Made by a program: the position numbers and the translations under genes. From contig NW_027478162.1 in the NCBI RefSeq assembly GCF_051020975.1, positions 24,304,001 through 24,368,000 on the forward strand: 64,000 nt of DNA, written 5' to 3'. Origin of the DNA: Osmia lignaria lignaria (taxonomy: Eukaryota > Arthropoda > Insecta > Hymenoptera > Megachilidae). The notes below the pieces were generated by a model. That model searched no databases, was not told the DNA's origin, and saw only the letters and a list, made by a program, of their open reading frames with translations. Positions 23,488 through 35,395 of the stretch are shown one piece after another (position 1 is the first letter of the stretch; each line of letters starts with the position of its first letter).

Positions 23488-25741
23488 TGGTCAGAAGCGT
23501 AGTTTTCGAGATATATCGAGATATTTAAAAGTTCCAAAGCCGCACCAACATAATAGAGATACAGAAACACCGTGGCCCCTTTCTTTGAGATAACTCTGCA
23601 CTAGTGCGAGCCGCAAATGCCACTTCCAGCTTAGCTGTGCAGAAGAAGAACAACAAGAAGAAGAAATATCTCGAAATATGTCCGTCAGGCCCCTTCCCTT
23701 GAGATAAATCTGCAAATATCTCGGAAACGAAGCGAGCTATGGCAAAATGTTGAGAGACCTTTTTTGTAGAGAATTAAGTTTCCTACGTTTTATGTTCTAT
23801 GATATTTTTTGATCAGATGCGTAGTTCTCGAGATATATCAAGATATTTAAAAGTTCCGAAGCCGCACCAACATAATAGAGATACAGAAACACCGTGGCCC
23901 CTTTCTTTGAGATAACTCTGCACTATTGCGAGCTGCAAATGCCACTTCCAGCTTAGCTGTGCAGAAGAAGAACATCAAGAAGAAGAAATATCTCGAAATA
24001 TGTCCGTCAGGCCCCTTCCCTTGAGATAAATCTGCAAATATCTCGGAAACGAAGAGAGCTATGGCAAAATGTTAAGAGACCTTTTTTGTAGAGAATTAAG
24101 TTTCCTACTTTTTACGTTCTATGATATTTTTTGATCTGATGCGTAGTTCTCGAGATATATCAAGATATTTAAAAGTTCCGAAGCCGCACCAACACAATAG
24201 AGATACAGAAACACCGTGGCCCCTTTCTTTGAGATAACTCTGCACTATTGCGAGCTGCAAATGCCACTTCCAGCTTAGCTGTGCAGAGGAAGAACAACAA
24301 GAAGAAGAAATATCTCGAAATATGTCCGTCAGGCCAGTTCCTTTGAGCTGAATCTGCAAATATCTCGGAAACGAAGCGAGCTATGGCAAAATGTTAAGAG
24401 ACGTTTTTTGTAGAGAATTATGTTTCCTACAATTTATGTTCTATGATATTTTTTGATCAGAAGCGTAGTTTTCGAGATATATCGAGATATTTAAAAGTTC
24501 CGAAGCCGCACCAACATAATAGGGATACAGAAACACCGTGGCCCCTTTCTTTGAGATAACTCTGCAGTATTGCGAGCTGTAAATGCCACTTCCAGCTTAG
24601 CTGTGCAGAAGAAGAACAACAGGAAGAAGAAATATCTCGAAATATGTCCGTCAGGCCCCTTCCCTTGAGATAAATCTGCAAATATCTCGGAAACGAAGAG
24701 AGCTATGGCAAAATGTTGAGAGACCTTTTGTGTAGAGAATTAAGTTTCCTACTTTTTATGTTCTATGATATTTTTTGATCAGAAGCGTAGTTTTCGAGAT
24801 ATATCGAGATATTTAAAAGTTCCGAAGCCGCACCAAAATAATAGAGATACAGAAACACCGTGGCCCCTTTCTTTGAGATAACTCTGCACTATTGCGAGCT
24901 GCAAATGCCACTTCCAGCTTAGCTGTGCAGAAGAAGAACATCAAGAAGAAGAAATATCTCGAAATATGTCCGTCAGGCCCCTTCCCTTGAGATAAATCTG
25001 CAAATATCTCGGAAACGAAGAGAGCTATGGCCAAATGTTAAGAGACCTTTTGTGTAGAGAATTAAGTTTCCTACTTTTTATGTTCTGTGATATTTTTTGA
25101 TCTGATGCGTAGTTCTCGAGATATATCAAGATATTTAAAAGTTCCGAAGCCGCACCAACATAATAGAGATACAGAAACACCGTGGCCCCTTTCTTTGAGA
25201 TAACTCTGCACTATTGCGAGCTGTAAATGCCACTTCCAGCTTAGCTGTGCAGAAGAAGAACAACAAGAAGAAGAAATATCTCGAAATATGTCCGTCAGGC
25301 CCCTTCCCTTGAGATATATCTGCAAATATCTCGGAAACGAAGCGAGCTATGGCAAAATGTTAAGAGATCTTTTTTGTAGAGAATTATGTTTCCTACAATT
25401 TATGTTCTATGATATTTTTTGATCAGAAGCGTAGTTTTCGAGATATATCGAGATATTTAAAAGTTCCGAAGCCGCACCAACATAATAGAGATACAGAAAC
25501 ACCGTGGCCCCTTTCTTTGAGATAACTCTGCACTATTGCGAGCTGTAAATGCCACTTCCAGCTTAGCTGTGCAGAAGAAGAACAACAAGAAGAAGAAATA
25601 TCTCGAAATATGTCCGTCAGGCCCCTTCCCTTGAGATATATCTGCAAATATCTCGGAAACGAAGCGAGCTATGGCAAAATGTTAAGAGACCTTTTTTGTA
25701 GAGAATTATGTTTCGTACAATTTATGTTCTATGATATTTTT
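23488..25741. repeat. Rearranged 7-monomer unit: a, b, c/d hybrid, e, h, f, g'
   Basis: The c and d monomers are fused into one (24132-24453): the head carries c marks (TTTTTACGTTC, TGATCTG, AACACAATAG at 24195) and the tail carries d (Q) marks. A new mosaic monomer h (24776-25097) follows e: it has a B head, CCAAAATAATAG, AACATCAAG and CTATGGCCAAATG. One loss and one gain restore the count to seven. The g' monomer lacks the AAAGGTTCCG and TCCGCC marks of g. Confidence 0.8.
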
Positions 25742-27029
25742 TGGTCAGAAGCGTAGTTTTCGAGATATATCGAGATATTTAAAAGTTCCAAAGCCGCACC
25801 AACATAATAGAGATACAGAAACACCGTGGCCCCTTTCTTTGAGATAACTCTGCACTAGTGCGAGCCGCAAATGCCACTTCCAGCTTAGCTGTGCAGAAGA
25901 AGAACAACAAGAAGAAGAAATATCTCGAAATATGTCCGTCAGGCCCCTTCCCTTGAGATAAATCTGCAAATATCTCGGAAACGAAGCGAGCTATGGCAAA
26001 ATGTTGAGAGACCTTTTTTGTAGAGAATTAAGTTTCCTACGTTTTATGTTCTATGATATTTTTTGATCAGATGCGTAGTTCTCGAGATATATCAAGATAT
26101 TTAAAAGTTCCGAAGCCGCACCAACATAATAGAGATACAGAAACACCGTGGCCCCTTTCTTTGAGATAACTCTGCACTATTGCGAGCTGTAAATGCCACT
26201 TCCAGCTTAGCTGTGCAGAAGAAGAACAACAAGAAGAAGACATATCTCGAAATATGTCCGTCAGGCCCCTTCCCTTGAGATAAATCTGCAAATATCTCGG
26301 AAACGAAGAGAGCTATGGCAAAATGTTAAGAGACCTTTTGTGTAGAGAATTAAGTTTCCTACTTTTTATGTTCTATGATATTTTTTGATCTGATGCGTAG
26401 TTCTCGAGATATATCAAGATATTTAAAAGTTCCGAAGCCGCACCAACATAATAGAGATACAGAAACACCGTGGCCCCTTTCTTTGAGATAACTCTGCACT
26501 ATTGCGAGCTGTAAATGCCACTTCCAGCTTAGCTGTGCAGAAGAAGAACAACAAGAAGAAGAAATATCTCGAAATATGTCCGTCAGGCCCCTTCCCTTGA
26601 GATATATCTGCAAATATCTCGGAAACGAAGCGAGCTATGGCAAAATGTTAAGAGACGTTTTTTGTAGAGAATTAAGTTTCCTACGTTTTATGTTCTATGA
26701 TATTTTTTGATCAGATGCGTAGTTTTCGAGATATATCGAGATATTTAAAGGTTCCGAAGCCGCACCAACATAATAGAGATACAGAAACACCGTGGCCCCT
26801 TTCTTTGAGATAACTCTGCACTATTGCGAGCTGTAAATGCCACTTCCAGCTTAGCTGTGCAGAAGAAGAACAACAAGAAGAAGAAATATCTCGAAATATG
26901 TCCGTCAGGCCCCTTCCCTTGAGATATATCTGCAAATATCTCGGAAACGAAGCGAGCTATGGCAAAATGTTAAGAGACCTTTTTTGTAGAGAATTATGTT
27001 TCGTACAATTTATGTTCTATGATATCTTT
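25742..27029. repeat. Shortened 4-monomer HOR unit
   Basis: Order is a, c-like, f, g-like. The c-like monomer keeps GAAGACATATC but has an A head with TGATCAG and a GAAGAGAGC tail. The last monomer begins GATCAGATGCG then GTTTTCGAG, an A/B hybrid head, after a tail (CCTACGTTTTATG) normally belonging to type a. The deletion of three monomers thus left hybrid joints at both places. Confidence 0.75.
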
Positions 27030-29283
27030 TGGTCAGAAGCGTAGTTTTCGAGATATATCGAGATATTTAAAAGTTCCAAAGCCGCACCAACATAATAGAG
27101 ATACAGAAACACCGTGGCCCCTTTCTTTGAGATAACTCTGCACTAGTGCGAGCCGCAAATGCCACTTCCAGCTTAGCTGTGCAGAAGAAGAACAACAAGA
27201 AGAAGAAATATCTCGAAATATGTCCGTCAGGCCCCTTCCCTTGAGATAAATCTGCAAATATCTCGGAAACGAAGCGAGCTATGGCAAAATGTTGAGAGAC
27301 CTTTTTTGTAGAGAATTAAGTTTCCTACGTTTTATGTTCTATGATATTTTTTGATCAGATGCGTAGTTCTCGAGATATATCAAGATATTTAAAAGTTCCG
27401 AAGCCGCACCAACATAATAGAGATACAGAAACACCGTGGCCCCTTTCTTTGAGATAACTCTGCACTATTGCGAGCTGCAAATGCCACTTCCAGCTTAGCT
27501 GTGCAAAAGAAGAACATCAAGAAGAAGAAATATCTCGAAATATGTCCGTCAGGCCCCTTCCCTTGAGATAAATCTGCAAATATCTCGGAAACGAAGAGAG
27601 CTATGGCAAAATGATAAGAGACCTTTTTTGTAGAGAATTAAGTTTCCTACTTTTTACGTTCTATGATATTTTTTGATCTGATGCGTAGTTCTCGAGATAT
27701 ATCAAGATATTTAAAAGTTCCGAAGCCGCACCAACACAATAGAGATACAGAAACACCGTGGCCCCTTTCTTTGAGATAACTCTGCACTATTGCGAGCTGT
27801 AAATGCCACTTCCAGCTTAGCTGTGCAGAAGAAGAACAACAAGAAGAAGACATATCTCGAAATATGTCCGTCAGGCCCCTTCCCTTGAGATATATCTGCA
27901 AATATCTCGGAAACGAAGCGAGCTATGGCAAAATGTTAAGAGACCTTTTTTGTAGAGAATTATGTTTCCTACAATTTATGTTCTATGATATTTTTTGATC
28001 AGAAGCGTAGTTTTCAAGATATATCGAGATATTTAAAAGTTCCAAAGCCGCACCAACATAATAGAGATACAGAAACACCGTGGCCCCTTTCTTTGAGATA
28101 ACTCTGCACTATTGCGAGCTGCAAATGCCACTTCCAGCTTAGCTGTGCAGAGGAAGAACAACAAGAAGAAGAAATATCTCGAAATATGTCCGTCAGGCCA
28201 GTTCCTTTGAGCTGAATCTGCAAATATCTCGGAAACGAAGCGAGCTATGGCAAAATGTTAAGAGACGTTTTTTGTAGAGAATTATGTTTCCTACAATTTA
28301 TGTTCTATGATATTTTTTGATCAGAAGCGTAGTTTTCGAGATATATCGAGATATTTAAAAGTTCCGAAGCCGCACCAACATAATAGGGATACAGAAACAC
28401 CGTGGCCCCTTTCTTTGAGATAACTCTGCAGTATTGCGAGCTGTAAATGCCACTTCCAGCTTAGCTGTGCAGAAGAAGAACAACAAGAAGAAGAAATATC
28501 TCGAAATATGTCCGTCAGGCCCCTTCCCTTGAGATAAATCTGCAAATATCTCGGAAACGAAGAGAGCTATGGCAAAATGTTAAGAGACCTTTTGTGTAGA
28601 GAATTAAGTTTCCTACTTTTTATGTTCTATGATATTTTTTGATCTGATGCGTAGTTCTCGAGATATATCAAGATATTTAAAAGTTCCGAAGCCGCACCAA
28701 CATAATAGAGATACAGAAACACCGTGGCCCCTTTCTTTGAGATAACTCTGCACTATTGCGAGCTGTAAATGCCACTTCCAGCTTAGCTGTGCAGAAGAAG
28801 AACAACAAGAAGAAGAAATATCTCGAAATATGTCCGTCAGGCCCCTTCCCTTGAGATATATCTGCAAATATCTCGGAAACGAAGCGAGCTATGGCAAAAT
28901 GTTAAGAGACCTTTTTTGTAGAGAATTATGTTTCCTACAATTTATGTTCTATGATATTTTTTGATCAGAAGCGTAGTTTTCGAGATATATCGAGATATTT
29001 AAAGGTTCCGAAGCCGCACCAACATAATAGAGATACAGAAACACCGTGGCCCCTTTCTTTGAGATAACTCTGCACTATTGCGAGCTGTAAATGCCACTTC
29101 CAGCTTAGCTGTGCAGAAGAAGAACAACAAGAAGAAGAAATATCTCGAAATATGTCCGCCAGGCCCCTTCCCTTGAGATATATCTGCAAATATCTCGGAA
29201 ACGAAGCGAGCTATGGCAAAATGTTAAGAGACCTTTTTTGTAGAGAATTATGTTTCGTACAATTTATGTTCTATGATATCTTT
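27030..29283. repeat. Canonical 7-monomer HOR unit, copy 3
   Basis: Again a to g with the same diagnostic changes as the units at 18980 and 21234, although it lies after two rearranged units. Its presence here shows that canonical and rearranged units alternate and were not replaced wholesale. Confidence 0.8.
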
Positions 29284-31537
29284 TGGTCAGAAGCGTAGTT
29301 TTCGAGATATATCGAGATATTTAAAAGTTCCAAAGCCGCACCAACATAATAGAGATACAGAAACACCGTGGCCCCTTTCTTTGAGATAACTCTGCACTAG
29401 TGCGAGCCGCAAATGCCACTTCCAGCTTAGCTGTGCAGAAGAAGAACATCAAGAAGAAGAAATATCTCGAAATATGTCCGTCAGGCCCCTTCCCTTGAGA
29501 TAAATCTGCAAATATCTCGGAAACGAAGAGAGCTATGGCAAAATGTTAAGAGACCTTTTTTGTAGAGAATTAAGTTTCCTACTTTTTACGTTCTATGATA
29601 TTTTTTGATCTGATGCGTAGTTCTCGAGATATATCAAGATATTTAAAAGTTCCGAAGCCGCACCAACACAATAGAGATACAGAAACACCGTGGCCCCTTT
29701 CTTTGAGATAACTCTGCACTATTGCGAGCTGTAAATGCCACTTCCAGCTTAGCTGTGCAGAAGAAGAACAACAAGAAGAAGAAATATCTCGAAATATGTC
29801 CGTCAGGCCCCTTCCCTTGAGATATATCTGCAAATATCTCGGAAACGAAGCGAGCTATGGCAAAATGTTAAGAGACCTTTTTTGTAGAGAATTATGTTTC
29901 CTACAATTTATGTTCTATGATATTTTTTGATCAGAAGCGTAGTTTTCGAGATATATCGAGATATTTAAAAGTTCCAAAGCCGCACCAACATAATAGAGAT
30001 ACAGAAACACCGTGGCCCCTTTCTTTGAGATAACTCTGCACTATTGCGAGCTGCAAATGCCACTTCCAGCTTAGCTGTGCAGAGGAAGAACAACAAGAAG
30101 AAGAAATATCTCGAAATATGTCCGTCAGGCCAGTTCCTTTGAGCTGAATCTGCAAATATCTCGGAAACGAAGCGAGCTATGGCAAAATGTTAAGAGACGT
30201 TTTTTGTAGAGAATTATGTTTCCTACAATTTATGTTCTATGATATTTTTTGATCAGAAGCGTAGTTTTCGAGATATATCGAGATATTTAAAAGTTCCGAA
30301 GCCGCACCAACATAATAGGGATACAGAAACACCGTGGCCCCTTTCTTTGAGATAACTCTGCAGTATTGCGAGCTGTAAATGCCACTTCCAGCTTAGCTGT
30401 GCAGAAGAAGAACAACAGGAAGAAGAAATATCTCGAAATATGTCCGTCAGGCCCCTTCCCTTGAGATAAATCTGCAAATATCTCGGAAACGAAGAGAGCT
30501 ATGGCAAAATGTTGAGAGACCTTTTGTGTAGAGAATTAAGTTTCCTACTTTTTATGTTCTATGATATTTTTTGATCAGAAGCGTAGTTTTCGAGATATAT
30601 CGAGATATTTAAAAGTTCCGAAGCCGCACCAAAATAATAGAGATACAGAAACACCGTGGCCCCTTTCTTTGAGATAACTCTGCACTATTGCGAGCTGCAA
30701 ATGCCACTTCCAGCTTAGCTGTGCAGAAGAAGAACATCAAGAAGAAGAAATATCTCGAAATATGTCCGTCAGGCCCCTTCCCTTGAGATAAATCTGCAAA
30801 TATCTCGGAAACGAAGAGAGCTATGGCCAAATGTTAAGAGACCTTTTGTGTAGAGAATTAAGTTTCCTACTTTTTATGTTCTGTGATATTTTTTGATCTG
30901 ATGCGTAGTTCTCGAGATATATCAAGATATTTAAAAGTTCCGAAGCCGCACCAACATAATAGAGATACAGAAACACCGTGGCCCCTTTCTTTGAGATAAC
31001 TCTGCACTATTGCGAGCTGTAAATGCCACTTCCAGCTTAGCTGTGCAGAAGAAGAACAACAAGAAGAAGAAATATCTCGAAATATGTCCGTCAGGCCCCT
31101 TCCCTTGAGATATATCTGCAAATATCTCGGAAACGAAGCGAGCTATGGCAAAATGTTAAGAGACCTTTTTTGTAGAGAATTATGTTTCCTACAATTTATG
31201 TTCTATGATATTTTTTGATCAGAAGCGTAGTTTTCGAGATATATCGAGATATTTAAAAGTTCCGAAGCCGCACCAACATAATAGAGATACAGAAACACCG
31301 TGGCCCCTTTCTTTGAGATAACTCTGCACTATTGCGAGCTGTAAATGCCACTTCCAGCTTAGCTGTGCAGAAGAAGAACAACAAGAAGAAGAAATATCTC
31401 GAAATATGTCCGTCAGGCCCCTTCCCTTGAGATATATCTGCAAATATCTCGGAAACGAAGCGAGCTATGGCAAAATGTTAAGAGACCTTTTTTGTAGAGA
31501 ATTATGTTTCGTACAATTTATGTTCTATGATATTTTT
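29284..31537. repeat. Rearranged 7-monomer unit: a/b hybrid, c, d, e, h, f, g'
   Basis: The first monomer (29284-29605) has an a head (CCAAAGCCGC, GAGCCGC) and a b tail (AACATCAAG, GAAGAGAGC). From 30054 to 32076 the sequence matches 24258-26280 at 5796 bp (18 monomers), including the mosaic monomer h. Only two differences were noticed: T at 25368 against C at 31164, and a G/C change near 32061. Confidence 0.8.
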
Positions 31538-32181
31538 TGGTCAGAAGCGTAGTTTTCGAGATATATCGAGATATTTAAAAGTTCCAAAGCCGCACCAACA
31601 TAATAGAGATACAGAAACACCGTGGCCCCTTTCTTTGAGATAACTCTGCACTAGTGCGAGCCGCAAATGCCACTTCCAGCTTAGCTGTGCAGAAGAAGAA
31701 CAACAAGAAGAAGAAATATCTCGAAATATGTCCGTCAGGCCCCTTCCCTTGAGATAAATCTGCAAATATCTCGGAAACGAAGCGAGCTATGGCAAAATGT
31801 TGAGAGACCTTTTTTGTAGAGAATTAAGTTTCCTACGTTTTATGTTCTATGATATTTTTTGATCAGATGCGTAGTTCTCGAGATATATCAAGATATTTAA
31901 AAGTTCCGAAGCCGCACCAACATAATAGAGATACAGAAACACCGTGGCCCCTTTCTTTGAGATAACTCTGCACTATTGCGAGCTGTAAATGCCACTTCCA
32001 GCTTAGCTGTGCAGAAGAAGAACAACAAGAAGAAGACATATCTCGAAATATGTCCGTCAGCCCCCTTCCCTTGAGATATATCTGCAAATATCTCGGAAAC
32101 GAAGCGAGCTATGGCAAAATGTTAAGAGACCTTTTTTGTAGAGAATTATGTTTCCTACAATTTATGTTCTATGATATTTTT
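31538..32181. repeat. Two-monomer stub ending the 7-mer HOR
   Basis: Contains an a monomer and a c-like monomer (GAAGACATATC), following the order of the 4-monomer unit at 25742. The match ends at about 32077, where GAGATATATC replaces GAGATAAATC. The next monomer (32182) belongs to a different set (CTGGAAATGCC), so the HOR boundary lies in the second half of this monomer. Confidence 0.75.
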
Positions 32182-32304
32182 TGATCAGAAGCGTAGTTTT
32201 CGAGATATATCGAGATATTTAAAAGTTCCGAAGCCGCACCAACATAATAGAGATACAGAAACACCGTGGCCCCTCTCTTTGAGACAACTCTGCACTACTG
32301 CGAG

Positions 32305-32323
32305 CTGGAAATGCCACTTCCAG
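32305..32323. repeat. Six-bp stem created by a two-site haplotype
   Basis: CTGGAA and TTCCAG flank a 7-base loop. Most monomers have CTGCAA or CTGTAA and a mismatched stem. The G is always found with CAGTTTAG in place of CAGCTTAG, which disturbs the neighbouring CAGCTTAGCTG dyad. The paired change is in monomers starting near 947, 32182, 34755, 44403, 47623, 49877, 50521, 52775, 54385, 55351, 58249, 59215, 61468 and 62434. Confidence 0.7.
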
Positions 32324-32825
32324 TTTAGCTGTGCAGAAGAAGAACAACAAGAAGAAGAAATATCTCGAAATATGTCCGTCAGGCCCCTTCCCTTGAGATA
32401 AATCTGCAAATATCTCGGAAACGAAGCGAGCTATGGCAAAATGTTAAGAGACGTTTTTTATAGAGAATTATGTTTCCTACAATTTATGTTCTATGATATT
32501 TTTTGATCAGAAGCGTAGTTTTCGAGATATATCGAGATATTTAAAAGTTCCGAAGCCGCACCAACATAATAGGGATACAGAAACACCGTGGCCCCTTTCT
32601 TTGAGATAACCCTGCACTAGTGCGAGCCGCAAATGCCACTTCCAGCTTAGCTGTGCAGAAGAAGAACAACAAGAAGAAGAAATATCTCGAAATATGTCCG
32701 TCAGGCCCCTTCCCTTGAGATATATCTGCAAATATCTCGGAAACGAAGCGAGCTATCACAAAATGTTAAGAGACGTTTTTTGTAGAGAATTAAGTTTCCT
32801 ACTTTTTATGTTCTATGATATTTTT

Positions 32826-33144
32826 TGATTAGATGCGTAGTTCTCGAGATATATCAAGATATTTAAAAGTTCCGAAGCCGCACCAACATAATAGAGATAC
32901 AGAAACACCGTGGCCCCTTTCTTTCAGATAACTATGCACTATTGCGAGCTGCAAATGCCACTTCCAGCTTAGCTGTGCAGAAGAACAACAAGAAGAAGCA
33001 ATATCTCGAAATATGTCCGTCAGGCCCCTTCCCTTGAGATACATCTGCAAATATCTCGGAAACGAAGCGAGCTATGGCAAAATGTTAAGAGACCTTTTTT
33101 GTAGAGAATCATGTTTCCTACTTTTTATGTTCTATGATATTTTT
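32826..33144. repeat. 319-bp monomer, GAA deletion, lineage 1 (also 36362-36680 and 40542-40860)
   Basis: The mirror repeat is shortened by one GAA triplet, to GCAGAAGAACAACAAGAAG. This copy and those at 36362 and 40542 also share TTGATTAGATGCG, GAAGAAGCAATATC and GAGATACATC, so they are one lineage carried by the HOR. Confidence 0.85.
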
Positions 33145-35076
33145 TGATCAGACGCGTAGCTCTCGAGATATATCAAGATATTTAAAAGTTCCGAAACCGC
33201 ACCAACATAATAGAGATACAGAAACACCGTGGCCCCTTTCTTTGAGATAACTCTGCACTAGTGCGAGCCGCAAATGCCACTTCCAGCTTAGCTGTGCAGA
33301 AGAAGAACAACAAGAACAAGAAATATCTCGAAATATGTCCGTCAGGCCCCTTCCCTTGAGATAAATCTGCAAATATCTCGGAAACGAAGCGAGCTATGTC
33401 AAAATGTTAAGAGACGTTTTTTATAGAGAATTATGTTTCCTACAATTTATGTTCAATGATATTTTTTGATCAGAAGCGTAGTTTTCGAGATATATCGAGA
33501 TATTTAAAAGTTCCGAAGCCGCACCAACATAATAGGGATACAGAAACACCGTGGCCCCTTTCTTTGAGATAACCCTGCACTAGTGCGAGCCGCAAATGCC
33601 ACTTCCAGCTTAGCTGTGCAGAAGAAGAACAACAAGAAGAAGAAATATCTCGAAATATGTCCGTCAGGCCCCTTCCCTTGAGATAAATCTGCAAATATCT
33701 CGGAAACGAAGCGAGCTATGGCGAAATGTTAAGAGACCTTTTTTGTAGAGAATTAAGTTTCCTACTTTTTATGTTCTATGATATTTTTTGATCAGATGCG
33801 TAGTTCTCGAGATATATCAAGATATTTAAAAGTTCCGAAGCCGCACCAACATAATAGAGATACAGAAACACCGTGGCCCCTTTCTTTGAGATAACTCTGC
33901 ACGATTGCGAGCTGTAAATGCCACTTCCAGCTTAGCTGTGCAGAAGAAGGACAACAAGAAGAAGAAATATCTCGAAATATGTCCGTCAGGCCCCTTCCCT
34001 TGAGATAAATCTGCAAATATCTCGGAAACGAAGCGAGCTATGGCGAAATGTTAAGAGACCTTTTTTGTAGAGAATTAAGTTTCCTACTTTTTATGTTCTA
34101 TGATATTTTTTGATCAGATGCGTAGTTCTCGAGATATATCGAGATATTTAAAAGTTCCGAAGCCGCACCAACATAATAGAGATACAGAAACACCGTGGCC
34201 CCTTTCTTTGAGATAACTCTGCACTAGTGCGAGCCGCAAATGCCACTTCCAGCTTAGCTGTGCAGAAGAAGAACAACAAGAAGAAGAAATATCTCGAAAT
34301 ATGTCCGTCAGGCCCCTTCCCTTGAGATATATCTGCAAATATCTCGGAAACGAAGCGAGCTATGGCAAAATGTTAAGAGACCTTTTTTGTAGAGAATTAT
34401 GCTTCCTACAATTTATGTTCTATGATATTTTTTGATCAGAAGCGTAGTTTTCGAGATACATCGAGATATTTAAAAGTTCCGAAGCCGCACCAACATAATA
34501 GAGATACAGAAACACCGTGGCGCCTTTCTTTCAGATAACTCTGCACTAGTGCGAGCCGCAAATGCCAGTTCCAGCTTAGCTGTGCAGAAGAAGAACAACA
34601 AGAAGAAGAAATATCTCGAAATATGTCCGTCTGGCCCCTTCCCTTGAGATATATCTGCAAATATCTCGGAAACGAAGCGAGCTATGGCAAAATGTTAAGA
34701 GACCTTTTTTGTAGAGAATTATGTTTCCTACAATTTATGTTCTATGATATTTTTTGATCAGAAGCGTAGTTTTCGAGATATATCGAGATATTTAAAAGTT
34801 CCGAAGCCGCACCAACATAATAGAGATACAGAAACACCGTGGCCCCTCTCTTTGAGATAACTCTGCACTACTGCGAGCTGGAAATGCCACTTCCAGTTTA
34901 GCTGTGCAGAAGAAGAACAACAAGAAGAAGAAATATCTCGAAATATGTCCGTCAGGCCCCTTCCCTTGAGATAAATCTGCAAATATCTCGGAAACGAAGC
35001 GAGCTATGGCAAAATGTTAAGAGACCTTTTTTGTAGAGAATTAAGTTTCCTACTTCTTATGTTCTATGCTATTTTT

Positions 35077-35395
35077 TGATCAGATGCGTAGTTCTCGAGA
35101 TATATCAAGATATTTAAAAGTTCCGAAGCCGCACCAACATAATAGAGATACAGAAACACCGTGGCCCCTTTCTTTCAGATAACTATGCACTATTGCGAGC
35201 TGCAAATGCCACTTCCAGCTTAGCTGTGCAGAAGAACAACAAGAAGAAGAAATATCTCGAAATATGTCCGTCAGGCCCCTTCCCTTGAGATAAATCTGCA
35301 AATATCTCGGAAACGAAGAGAGCTATGGCAAAATGTTAAGAGACCTTTTTTGTAGAGAATTAAGTTTCCTACAATTTATGTTCTATGATATTTTT
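35077..35395. repeat. 319-bp monomer, GAA deletion, lineage 2 (also 39579-39897)
   Basis: The same triplet is lost, but without the TTGATTAG and AAGCAATATC marks. It is preceded by CCTACTTCTTATG and CTATGCTATTTT, and the copy at 39579 shares all of these. CTTTCAGATAACTATGCAC is common to both deletion lineages, so they probably share one deletion event followed by divergence. Confidence 0.8.

Larger units (their letters stand above)
18014..32076. repeat. Seven-monomer HOR region, 2254-bp period
   Basis: A register of seven recognisable monomers (a to g) recurs. Type a has CCAAAGCCGC after a TTTTGGTCAG or TCTTTTGGTCAG start. Type b has AACATCAAG. Type c has TTTTTACGTTC, TGATCTG and AACACAATAG. 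Type d is the Q haplotype. Type e has CTGCAGTATTG and is followed by CCTTTTGTGTAG. Type f has TGATCTG. Type g has AAAGGTTCCG. Unit lengths in order are 3, 7, 7, 7, 4, 7 and 7 monomers plus a 2-monomer stub, so the register is edited by gains and losses of whole monomers. Confidence 0.85.
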
